A stretch of DNA of 64,000 nt from Candidatus Brocadiaceae bacterium S225. Its GTDB lineage: Bacteria > Planctomycetota > Brocadiia > Brocadiales > Scalinduaceae. The position numbers and the translations under genes are program-made. Under the pieces are notes generated by a model. The model saw only the letters and a program-made list of their open reading frames with translations. It did no database searches and was not told the origin of the DNA. Below, piece after piece: positions 26,739-35,103 of the stretch. The DNA is taken from positions 1 through 64,000 of the forward strand of contig SMSL01000005.1 in assembly GCA_007859995.1 (NCBI GenBank). The letters are read 5' to 3'. Within the stretch, counting starts at the first letter, position 1, and each line of letters starts with the position of its first letter.

Positions 26739-27908
26739 TTGAAACTCTACGAATATCAGGCGAAAGAAATCCTTCACAAATACAATATAAATGTCCCCAA
26801 AGGCGAAGCGGTAACCGATGTGGAAGGGGCAACAAAAATATACAATCAATTGGGAACGGAAAGGTGTGTTATAAAATCACAAGTCCTTGCAGGCGGCAGA
26901 GGCAAAGGCGGTGGAGTAAGAATAGTCAATACGCTGGAAGAAGTAAAGGACTACACTTCTAAAATTATTGGCTCTCACTTAATAACCTCCCAGACAGGAG
27001 AGAAGGGTGTACTGGTAAACAAAGTCCTCGTAGCAGAAGCCATTGACATAAAAAAAGAATTATACCTGGCAATCTCAATAGACAGGAGTGCATCAAAAAT
27101 CACCATAATAAGCAGCACAGAGGGTGGTACAGAAATAGAAGAAGTCTCTTCAAAAACACCTCATAAAATTTTTAAAGAACAAATCAATCCATTATTAGGC
27201 ATTCGTAATTTCCAGGTGCGTCAAATAGCAATCAATCTGGGCTTGACCGGTCCTCTTTTAACAAAAGCATCCAGCCTGCTCAAAACTCTGTTCAAAATAT
27301 TCGTTGAGAATGATTGCTCTCTTCTTGAAATAAACCCACTGGTTTTAACACCCGACGATGAGATAGTGGCTCTGGATATAAAAATGGAGATTGACGATAA
27401 CGCCCTCTTCCGACACAAAGATCTTTTGGAAATGAAGGACATTTCAGACACCGGTAATGTCGAAAATGTGGCCACGGAAGCGGGACTTAGCTACATTGGG
27501 CTTGATGGCAATATAGGCTGCCTGGTGAATGGCGCCGGACTGGCAATGGCCACAATGGATATTATTAAACTCTATGGTGGAGAGCCCGCAAATTTTCTGG
27601 ATGTGGGAGGTGATGCCCCGGTGGAAAGGATAACAACCGCCTTTGAGATAATATTTACAGATCCTCATGTTGCAGGCGTATTAGTAAATATCTTCGGAGG
27701 TATCATGAAGTGCGATATTGTTGCTGAAGGGATTATCCACGCTATAGAGAAGGTTGACATTAAAGTGCCTCTCGTAGTCAGGCTGGAAGGCACAAATGTT
27801 GAAATCGCCAGAAAAATGTTAAATGATTCTAAACTGAACATAATATTTGCGGATAGCATGAAAGACGCGTCTGAAAAAATAATCAAAGCCGTAAATGAAA
27901 ATAAATGA
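26739..27908 (+). CDS. sucC: succinyl-CoA synthetase beta subunit
   Basis: A 389-residue ATP-grasp subunit ([60 protein letters not shown]). It converts succinyl-CoA and succinate with nucleotide phosphorylation. The start is TTG 26739, with AGGA about six bases upstream; no ATG fits the family N terminus. The stop overlaps the sucD ATG by four bases, which implies coupled translation. Confidence 0.95.
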   Translation: MKLYEYQAKEILHKYNINVPKGEAVTDVEGATKIYNQLGTERCVIKSQVLAGGRGKGGGVRIVNTLEEVKDYTSKIIGSHLITSQTGEKGVLVNKVLVAEAIDIKKELYLAISIDRSASKITIISSTEGGTEIEEVSSKTPHKIFKEQINPLLGIRNFQVRQIAINLGLTGPLLTKASSLLKTLFKIFVENDCSLLEINPLVLTPDDEIVALDIKMEIDDNALFRHKDLLEMKDISDTGNVENVATEAGLSYIGLDGNIGCLVNGAGLAMATMDIIKLYGGEPANFLDVGGDAPVERITTAFEIIFTDPHVAGVLVNIFGGIMKCDIVAEGIIHAIEKVDIKVPLVVRLEGTNVEIARKMLNDSKLNIIFADSMKDASEKIIKAVNENK

Positions 27909-28774
27909 GTATCTTAATTAATAAAGACACTAAAGTAATCTGCCAGGGAATTACTGGAAGTTCAGGAAGATTTCATACGGAACATATGCTGGAATACGGT
28001 ACAAAAGTCCTGGCAGGCGTTACTCCCGGAAAAGGAGGAACTCGGGTTTTAGACGTTCCGGTTTTTGATTCCATGAAAGAGGCTATTAAAGAAACAGAAT
28101 GTGATACATCCATAATTTATGTACCTGCCCCTTTCGCTGCTGACGCTATAATAGAAGGAGCAGAAGCAGGCATAAAATTAATCATATGTATAACGGAAGG
28201 AATTCCTACCATTGACATGCTGAAAGTCAAAGCGTATCTCAATACTCAAACAACTCGTTTGATTGGACCTAACTGCCCGGGAATCATCACTCCAGGAGAA
28301 TCAAAGATCGGAATTATGCCGGGTTATATTCATACACCTGGCCCGGTAGGCGTTGTATCAAGAAGTGGAACACTTACATATGAAGCCGTGTGGCAACTAA
28401 CACAAAGGAATGTCGGCCAGTCAACGTGCATTGGGATAGGCGGAGACCCTGTCATTGGAACAACATTTATAGACACCCTGAAATTGTTTCAGGAAGACAG
28501 CAACACCGAAGCAATAGTCATGATTGGAGAAATCGGTGGCAGCGCAGAGGAAGAGGCTGCTGAATTTATAAAACAAGGAGTAACCAAACCTGTAATAAGC
28601 TTTATTGCGGGAGTAACAGCTCCGAAAGGCAGAAGAATGGGTCATGCCGGAGCCATTATTGCCGGAGGGAAAGGCACTGTCGCTGAAAAAGTATCCTGCT
28701 TGCGAGGTGTCGGTGTCACCGTTGTCGATAGCCCGGCAGATATAGGAGAAGCGGTACAGAAGATTCTAAGCTAA
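27905..28774 (+). CDS. sucD: succinyl-CoA synthetase alpha subunit
   Basis: A 289-residue CoA-binding subunit ([34 protein letters not shown]; phosphohistidine in [17 protein letters not shown]). It pairs with SucC. The next genes are the kor subunits, so this operon covers the 2-oxoglutarate to succinate step. Confidence 0.95.
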   Translation: MSILINKDTKVICQGITGSSGRFHTEHMLEYGTKVLAGVTPGKGGTRVLDVPVFDSMKEAIKETECDTSIIYVPAPFAADAIIEGAEAGIKLIICITEGIPTIDMLKVKAYLNTQTTRLIGPNCPGIITPGESKIGIMPGYIHTPGPVGVVSRSGTLTYEAVWQLTQRNVGQSTCIGIGGDPVIGTTFIDTLKLFQEDSNTEAIVMIGEIGGSAEEEAAEFIKQGVTKPVISFIAGVTAPKGRRMGHAGAIIAGGKGTVAEKVSCLRGVGVTVVDSPADIGEAVQKILS

Positions 28775-28880
28775 ATGAATATAAGACTTTACTAACATAA
28801 TAATCCAGAGTGGAATAAGGTAGATGCCAGAATCCACAAATAACGGCAAGGCCGTATGACATAATTTATATTCTTGACCA

Positions 28881-29078
28881 ATGGCGAAGAAACAGGGAAT
28901 TGTTAACATAAATCACAATCGGTGTAAAGCATGCGGTATATGCGTCAGTGTATGCCCTGTACAAAATTATAAAATAGAACATGGAAAACTTCGAGAGTTC
29001 GGTAAATGCATTGCATGTCTACAATGTGAAAGATATTGCCCTGACATGGCGCTAATTATAGATACTAAAAATGACTAA
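28881..29078 (+). CDS. korD: 2-oxoglutarate:ferredoxin oxidoreductase, ferredoxin-like delta subunit
   Basis: A 65-residue protein with two [4Fe-4S] motifs: CKACGICVSVCP and CIACLQCERYCP. It passes electrons from the thiamine-bound intermediate to ferredoxin. Its end overlaps the korA start by eight bases. The small size and position at the head of korAB are typical. Confidence 0.9.
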   Translation: MAKKQGIVNINHNRCKACGICVSVCPVQNYKIEHGKLREFGKCIACLQCERYCPDMALIIDTKND

Positions 29079-30090
29079 AAGACTCCTACAGGGCAACCAG
29101 GCAGTCGCGCTGGCTGCCGTAAAAGCCGGCTTAGATTTTTATGCCGGATACCCCATTACACCAGCATCAGAAATTTTGCACGAACTGGTTAATAAGAAAA
29201 CGGTAAAAGTCTTGCAGATGGAAGATGAAATCGCCTCTATTAATGCGATTATTGGTTCGTCTCTGGCAGGCGCAAAATCTATGACCGCAACATCAGGTCC
29301 GGGATTCTCACTTATGCAGGAGAGTATCGGCCTTGCCCATATGATGGAAATTCCACTAGTCATTGTAAATGTTCAACGTGTCGGTCCCAGCACGGGAATG
29401 CCAACATTTCCAGCACAGGGAGATATACTACAATGCAAATATGGTAGTCATGGTGATTACTTCCCTATAGTCTTTTATCCAAACTCTGTTGCAGAACTTT
29501 ATGAATTTACTTTTAACGCCTTTAATGCATCTGAAGAATCGCTTAGTCCGGTAATCCTCTTAAGTGATAGTTATGTAGGACACCTCTACGAAACAATTGA
29601 GGAGACTGATTACCCGATATCGAAAAGGACTTTGGCCCCATTGGGAACATCTAATAGGCACTTCACAGGCCTTACTCATGCCGATTCTAAACCTGCAACA
29701 TCAGATCCTGAAGTACATAAGAACTTTATAAAACATCTGGAGGCAAAGCAAAAAAAAGTATCCAAAAAGTATAATAGTTACGAATATATTGAAAATAATG
29801 AGTCAGACACCCTCTTGATAGCATACGGTGCGATGTCAAGAGTTGCGTACGATTTCAAAGAAGATTTTGCGATTTATAGACCGGTGAGGATTTTCCCAAT
29901 AGTAGAAAAAATCAAAACTATAGCAAAAAAATACAATAAAATTGTGGTAATGGAAATGAACACTGGACAATACGCGAATGAGGTTGAAAGATTGCTGCAT
30001 CGAGAAGTCAAACTTCTCCCAATCCTGGGAGGCAAAATAGATTTAAAAGAGATTGCATCTAAACTCAGAAGAATCAAAAAGAAAAAATGA
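29071..30090 (+). CDS. korA: 2-oxoglutarate:ferredoxin oxidoreductase alpha subunit
   Basis: A 339-residue POR/KOR alpha subunit (GNQAVALAAVKAGLDFYAGY, PITPASEI; MEDEIASINAIIGSSLAG; TSGPGFSLMQESIGLA). The PITP-S-E motif and absence of a pyruvate-type extension favour 2-oxoglutarate, but sibling 2-oxoacid reactions cannot be excluded. It overlaps korB by four bases. With sucCD it can run reductively (CO2 fixing) or oxidatively. Confidence 0.9.
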   Translation: MTKRLLQGNQAVALAAVKAGLDFYAGYPITPASEILHELVNKKTVKVLQMEDEIASINAIIGSSLAGAKSMTATSGPGFSLMQESIGLAHMMEIPLVIVNVQRVGPSTGMPTFPAQGDILQCKYGSHGDYFPIVFYPNSVAELYEFTFNAFNASEESLSPVILLSDSYVGHLYETIEETDYPISKRTLAPLGTSNRHFTGLTHADSKPATSDPEVHKNFIKHLEAKQKKVSKKYNSYEYIENNESDTLLIAYGAMSRVAYDFKEDFAIYRPVRIFPIVEKIKTIAKKYNKIVVMEMNTGQYANEVERLLHREVKLLPILGGKIDLKEIASKLRRIKKKK

Positions 30091-30824
30091 CTAAAGAATT
30101 AACGTATCTAAATTATCTGAAACAGGAACTCCTGCCCACACAGTGGTGCCCCGGATGTGGCAACGGAATTATTCTTAAGATTGCCTGTATGGCTATGGAG
30201 AAACTGAATTTCCAGCAAAAAGGCACTGTTATGGTATCCGGTATTGGCTGCTCCGGAAGGAGCGCCGGTTTTTTTGACCTTGATTCAGTCCATACCGTCC
30301 ACGGAAGAGCACTCCCGGTTGCTGAAGGGATTAAACTTGCCAATGAAAAACTAAACGTAATGGTGATCAGTGGCGATGGGGATCTTTTCGGAATAGGAGG
30401 AAATCATCTCTTGCATGCATCCAGGAGAAACACAGATATTACGGTAATATGCATTTCAAATGCAATATACGGTATGACAGGCGGACAATGTTCTCCCACT
30501 ACCGAACTAACCTCTAAAACGCTGACAACACCACGAGGGAATGTGGACTCTCCTATTAACGTGCAGGCACTTGTTACGGCACACAACTGTTTTTATGCCC
30601 GCTCTACAACGTTCCATTTTAATCATGCACTGAAGTGTGTTTTTGAAGCGTTACAACACAAGGGATTCTCATTTGTTGAGATAAAGAGTCAGTGCATTAC
30701 AAATGACGGTCGCAGACGTGGTTTTAAAAACTCTTATGAAATGATGATGTCATACAAGGAAACCTACAAAATAAACAATAGTACAAATAAATTGGAACAC
30801 AATGAAATTGGAATTATAAGATGA
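30087..30824 (+). CDS. korB: 2-oxoglutarate:ferredoxin oxidoreductase beta subunit
   Basis: A 245-residue thiamine-diphosphate subunit: QWCPGCGNGIILK, then the GDGD-containing ThDP motif (VISGDGDLFGIGGNHLLHA...N) and GMTGGQCSPTT. It overlaps the next gene by four bases. Typical length for KorB. Confidence 0.92.
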   Translation: MTKELTYLNYLKQELLPTQWCPGCGNGIILKIACMAMEKLNFQQKGTVMVSGIGCSGRSAGFFDLDSVHTVHGRALPVAEGIKLANEKLNVMVISGDGDLFGIGGNHLLHASRRNTDITVICISNAIYGMTGGQCSPTTELTSKTLTTPRGNVDSPINVQALVTAHNCFYARSTTFHFNHALKCVFEALQHKGFSFVEIKSQCITNDGRRRGFKNSYEMMMSYKETYKINNSTNKLEHNEIGIIR

Positions 30825-31819
30825 AATACGAAATAAAGAAACTTGAAGAGCGCGAAGTTAAGGATACTCTTACTCTTTTCAGATCAATAGTTGACGAATT
30901 GCACGCAGACAGCTCTAAAGCCGAACGCTCACGCTATAAAGCAACTCATTCTGCGAGCAAAGTCAGGAAGCTGCTGCACGATAAAGATAGCGTCTATCTG
31001 GTAGGCAAGCTGGGGGATGAAATTATCAGCTTCATGTTTGCGCTTGTGGCTGACGGCATTGGCAATATCCATTGGTCGGGTGTCAAAGCGGAACATAGAA
31101 AAGAAGGATATGCCCGATTGCTTTTGGAGAAAACTATAAACATATTTAAAAAAAAATCTTGTCATGAAGCGAGAGTTTTCATTTACCCTGAAGCAGAGGG
31201 CGCGTATAAGCTGTTCAAAAGTTTTGATTTTGAAGAAAAATCATACATAGATGAACAGTTCTTTGGTATAAGCATTATTTTGATGGAAAAACAGCTGGCA
31301 CCGGTACCATTAAAAAAAATAGCAAAGAAAGTGATACTTACCGGTGAAGCAGGACAGGGCATAAAGCTCATGGCACATACCCTGGGCAACATACTCGCTA
31401 AAATGGGAAAAGAGGTATCACTGAATATTATTTACGGAGCAGCAGTGCGCGGAGGAGAAATAACTGCCGAATTGATCTATTCTGACGAGAAGATAGAAAC
31501 CCCATTCTTTGAAAAAGCTGACGTGGGTGTCTGCTTATCAAAAAGCAGGAAGGAGATGATCAATGCAAAAGAATTAATTGTCGAAGCAACTGCGTATGAT
31601 AGCGACCTCATCCATCCTATACCGGATGTAATGCCGTTTGCCCAAATTGCCATGGATCAATTCCATAGCCATGTATTTGTGAATATGATAGCACTGGGAA
31701 GACTGCTCAGCATCATTGGTATAAAAATAGAGAAAGTAGATTTTGAGTCAGAATTTCAATCACGGTTCCTTGAAGAAAACACCCGTGCAGTAAAATTTGG
31801 CTACACATACCAGGATTAA
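30821..31819 (+). CDS. korC: GNAT acetyltransferase fused to KorC gamma subunit
   Basis: A 332-residue two-domain protein. Residues 1-150 look like a GNAT N-acetyltransferase, with the acetyl-CoA motif A in GVKAEHRKEGYARLLLEK. Residues 163-332 are a POR/KOR gamma domain (VILTGEAGQGIKLMAHTLGN; NIIYGAAVRGGEITAELIYS). The gamma subunit normally stands alone at about 180 residues. No stop or start signal separates the domains. The position in the kor operon and the four-base overlap with korB show that this is the complex's gamma subunit. The acetyltransferase may modify the complex or respond to acetyl-CoA; that is inference. Confidence 0.88.
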   Translation: MKYEIKKLEEREVKDTLTLFRSIVDELHADSSKAERSRYKATHSASKVRKLLHDKDSVYLVGKLGDEIISFMFALVADGIGNIHWSGVKAEHRKEGYARLLLEKTINIFKKKSCHEARVFIYPEAEGAYKLFKSFDFEEKSYIDEQFFGISIILMEKQLAPVPLKKIAKKVILTGEAGQGIKLMAHTLGNILAKMGKEVSLNIIYGAAVRGGEITAELIYSDEKIETPFFEKADVGVCLSKSRKEMINAKELIVEATAYDSDLIHPIPDVMPFAQIAMDQFHSHVFVNMIALGRLLSIIGIKIEKVDFESEFQSRFLEENTRAVKFGYTYQD

Positions 31820-31842
31820 GAAATAAGAAAAACTTTTGCACA

Positions 31843-31906
31843 GGGTGGGCAATGTCCACCAAAAATATTCTATAATTGTAACTGAAGTGGTGGGCAGCGC
31901 CCACCC
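31843..31906. repeat. short inverted-repeat (REP-like) element
   Basis: Outer arms GGGTGGGC (31843-31850) and GCCCACCC (31899-31906) are exact complements, and each end is itself hairpin-like (gtgggcaatgtccac; ggtgggcagcgcccacc). It lies in the 108-base gap between korC and gpmI. Confidence 0.6.
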
Positions 31907-31927
31907 TACAAAAGCTTCTAACTTAAT

Positions 31928-33496
31928 ATGCAAAAATCCATTGTCCTCATCATCAGAGACGGCTGGGGCATAAATCCGAATCCGGACCATAACGCCATAA
32001 AAAATGCCAGTACACCACATACAGATTCTATTCTGAAAAAATATCCAAACACCATACTGGAAGCATCCGGTACGTCAGTTGGCCTACCCGAAGGCTATCA
32101 GGGCTCTTCTGAAGTAGGCCATCTTAATATTGGAGCGGGCAGGATCGTTGAACAGGAAATTACCAAGATAACAAATAAAATCCAGGACGGTTCTTTCTTT
32201 AATATCCCTATCTTCCGCAATGCCATTAACAATGTTCTTGAAAAAAAATCATCGCTCCACCTGATGGGTTTAGTACAGGATGAAGGTGTACACGCGCACC
32301 AGGAACATCTGTTCGCGATCATGAAATTCGCGAAGGAGCATGGCGTCAAAAGGCTATACATCCATTTCTTTGCGGACGGGAGAGATTCCGCACCGAAAAG
32401 CGCCATAAGCTTTATCCGCACCCTGAAGGAAAAAATTGAAGAGTATGATATAGGTGAAATTGCTACATTTATGGGAAGATACTATGCAATGGATCGCGGC
32501 AAAATATGGCAGCTCACAACAGCAGCATATGATGCTATAACAAAGGGAAAAGGGAAAAGGATAGAAAGTGGTGAAAATCTGGAAGAAGCAATACAGGAAG
32601 CCTACAAAACAAAAACTCCAAATGATAAGGAGATGTTTGACGAATATATTCCACCCCTGATAATTGGGAATTACGAAGGGGTTAAAGATGGGGATTCCGT
32701 CATTCACTTCAACTACAGACAAGACAGAGCCATCCAATTAACCATGGCATTTGTTGAAGATGATTACCCGGGAGAAAGGTGGAAGAAATTCGATATAGTT
32801 TATTGTGGACTCACCAGATATTACGATACATTTCTCTATAACATTTTAGAACCTATGGATGACAGCGGAGGGATGGACAATCTGCTCGGCCAGATCCTGA
32901 GCCAGAGAGGCTTGAAGCAGATCCGCATATCAGAGACACAGAAGTACCGGCACGTAACATCCTTTATCGATGGCAAACGAACGAAACCATATCCGGGTGA
33001 AGAGCAAATAGAGATCAAGGGAACTTTCGACCCTGCAACATTCGCCGATCACCCAGAAATGAATGCGTATGAGGTTACCGATGAGGCCGTTAAAAAAATA
33101 AATTCAAATAAATTCAGCCTTATGATCATTAACCTGGCGAATTGTGACATGGTCGGGCACACCGGTATCTATGAGGCGGCAAAGAGAGCAGTAGAGGTTG
33201 TAGACGAATGTGTAGGTAAAATTGTTGAAACTATTTTGTCACAAAACAAAATAGCTCTGATTACGGCCGATCACGGAAACGCTGAAGAAATGATAGATTA
33301 CAAAACAGGCATAACTAAAACATCCCACACAAAAAACCCGGTAGAATTCATCTATGTCGCAGAAGATTATAATAGCATAAAATTAGTTGAAAGAGGCACT
33401 CTCTCAGACATCGCTCCTACGATCCTATATCTGCTTGGCATAGAAAAACCGGTAGAAATGACCAGTAATAATCTGATAATACCAGATAAAGCATAA
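31928..33496 (+). CDS. gpmI: 2,3-bisphosphoglycerate-independent phosphoglycerate mutase
   Basis: A 522-residue enzyme of the AlkP superfamily: LIIRDGWGINP metal site, catalytic serine in GSSEVGHLNIGAGR, FFADGRDSAP, ITADHGNAEEM and TSHTKNPVEF. It interconverts 3- and 2-phosphoglycerate with two Mn2+ ions. The length fits the family. It is a glycolysis/gluconeogenesis gene, separate from the kor operon by the REP-like element. Confidence 0.95.
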   Translation: MQKSIVLIIRDGWGINPNPDHNAIKNASTPHTDSILKKYPNTILEASGTSVGLPEGYQGSSEVGHLNIGAGRIVEQEITKITNKIQDGSFFNIPIFRNAINNVLEKKSSLHLMGLVQDEGVHAHQEHLFAIMKFAKEHGVKRLYIHFFADGRDSAPKSAISFIRTLKEKIEEYDIGEIATFMGRYYAMDRGKIWQLTTAAYDAITKGKGKRIESGENLEEAIQEAYKTKTPNDKEMFDEYIPPLIIGNYEGVKDGDSVIHFNYRQDRAIQLTMAFVEDDYPGERWKKFDIVYCGLTRYYDTFLYNILEPMDDSGGMDNLLGQILSQRGLKQIRISETQKYRHVTSFIDGKRTKPYPGEEQIEIKGTFDPATFADHPEMNAYEVTDEAVKKINSNKFSLMIINLANCDMVGHTGIYEAAKRAVEVVDECVGKIVETILSQNKIALITADHGNAEEMIDYKTGITKTSHTKNPVEFIYVAEDYNSIKLVERGTLSDIAPTILYLLGIEKPVEMTSNNLIIPDKA

Positions 33497-33579
33497 TCCT
33501 TCATTTCTTAACAGCAATTTAGTTTACTTTGCATTCTCTGCTTCTGCTGTGAATACAAACAAACAGGGAGTTATCAAGT

Positions 33580-34848
33580 TTGACAACAAGAATTAAATTC
33601 ATACACTGTGCAGACCTCCACCTCGACAGCCCTTTTCAGGGTCTGACCACGAAAGAACCTTCACTGGCAGACAGGTTCAAACACGCCACGAATGATGCAT
33701 TTGTTAAAATAATAGACCTCTGCCTGTCAGAAAAAGTTGATTTCCTTACCATTGCCGGTGATACGTTTGATGGTGCTGACAGAAGCCTGCACGCGCAAAT
33801 CCTGCTGAGAGATCAGCTTGAGAGACTGTATAAGGCAGGCATACCCGTTATTATCGCAGCAGGAAACCACGACCCGTTATGTGACTGGCTGACAGAAATA
33901 AAATACCCTGAAAACGTACATCTGCTTGGAAGCGATAAGGTCGATAAGGTCACAATTGAAAAAAACGGCAAAGTAATTACTACAATATTTGGAATCAGTT
34001 ATAGCGTACGAGAAGTAACAGAAAACCTCTCTTTAAAATTCCTGGCGGAAGCGAAAGACACTGTTTCTATCGGTATGCTGCACGCAAACGTGGGGTCAAA
34101 GAAAGAACATGCCGTTTATTCACCCTGTACAATAAACGATCTGAAAGCAGCTAATATGGATATATGGCTGCTCGGGCACATACATACCCCGGAGGTGCTC
34201 TGTGACAACCCACTGATTCTCTATCCAGGAAATATTCAGGGCAGGCATATAAACGAAGACGGACCAAGAGGTTGTTATATAATTAAGATAGATTCCAGCC
34301 GGAAGATATCATATGAATTCAAATCCGTTCAAAATATTCTGTGGAAACAGGAAGAGATAAACGTAAAGAATATTTTGACTTCTATCGAGCTGACAGATTT
34401 ACTTTCAGACAAATGCGAGGAAGGGCTTTCAAAACTTATTAATGATGAAAAGGGAATCGTTATAAGGTGGAAACTTACCGGCTCATCTCCACTCTATCAT
34501 GAGTTAACAATGACAGATAAGGTAGTAGAAACAAAAGAGATACTGGTAGAACGTTTTTTCAACCAGACCCCATTTGTTTTTCCTGAATCAATACGACTGT
34601 CAATCAAGCCTGAGAGAAAAAGGGAAGATTATCTTAACCAGGAAAATTTCATTGGAGATTTTCTGAGACTTGCCGGAAAAGTAAAAAATGATGATCAAAT
34701 GAAGACCGCATTACTGGAGATTTTGAATCAACCGTTATCAAACAGAACAATAAGGAAATACCTTGAAGAAGTAGATGAAACAGAGTTATTAGATATCCTG
34801 GAAAATTCTGTAAATCTGGGGCTGAATCTGTTATCGGGTGGTAAGTAA
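33580..34848 (+). CDS. YhaO/SbcD-like DNA-repair metallophosphoesterase
   Basis: A 422-residue protein with a Mre11-type nuclease domain: IHCADLHLDSP, IAGDTFDGAD, AAGNHDPL, MLHANVG and LLGHIHTPE. The C-terminal 180 residues are the YhaO-type capping part. The start is TTG 33580, preceded by a GGGAG-containing region; no ATG matches the conserved I-K-F-I-H-x-A-D-x-H-L start. The partner ATPase (YhaN-like) follows, together a Mre11-Rad50-like pair acting on DNA ends. Confidence 0.88.
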   Translation: MTTRIKFIHCADLHLDSPFQGLTTKEPSLADRFKHATNDAFVKIIDLCLSEKVDFLTIAGDTFDGADRSLHAQILLRDQLERLYKAGIPVIIAAGNHDPLCDWLTEIKYPENVHLLGSDKVDKVTIEKNGKVITTIFGISYSVREVTENLSLKFLAEAKDTVSIGMLHANVGSKKEHAVYSPCTINDLKAANMDIWLLGHIHTPEVLCDNPLILYPGNIQGRHINEDGPRGCYIIKIDSSRKISYEFKSVQNILWKQEEINVKNILTSIELTDLLSDKCEEGLSKLINDEKGIVIRWKLTGSSPLYHELTMTDKVVETKEILVERFFNQTPFVFPESIRLSIKPERKREDYLNQENFIGDFLRLAGKVKNDDQMKTALLEILNQPLSNRTIRKYLEEVDETELLDILENSVNLGLNLLSGGK

Positions 34849-35103
34849 CTATCTGAATTCCCGTTTAGAAAAGGCGAAGGAAGAGGGGTTTGATTTTCAA
34901 ACTATATATAAGTTGGCAGCTTTATCACCACCCCCTTTATCCCCTCCTTCGTAAGGAGATGAATAGGAAGATCCAAATTGTTGTAATACAGCTCTAATGG
35001 CGGGAAATAGTTAGTGCATCATCCGCGATGATGCGTATTATAGCAGTGACACCCGCCTAATAGAGTGGCGGACAGGCGGTCACTGCACTCCAAAAAACAA
35101 TCT

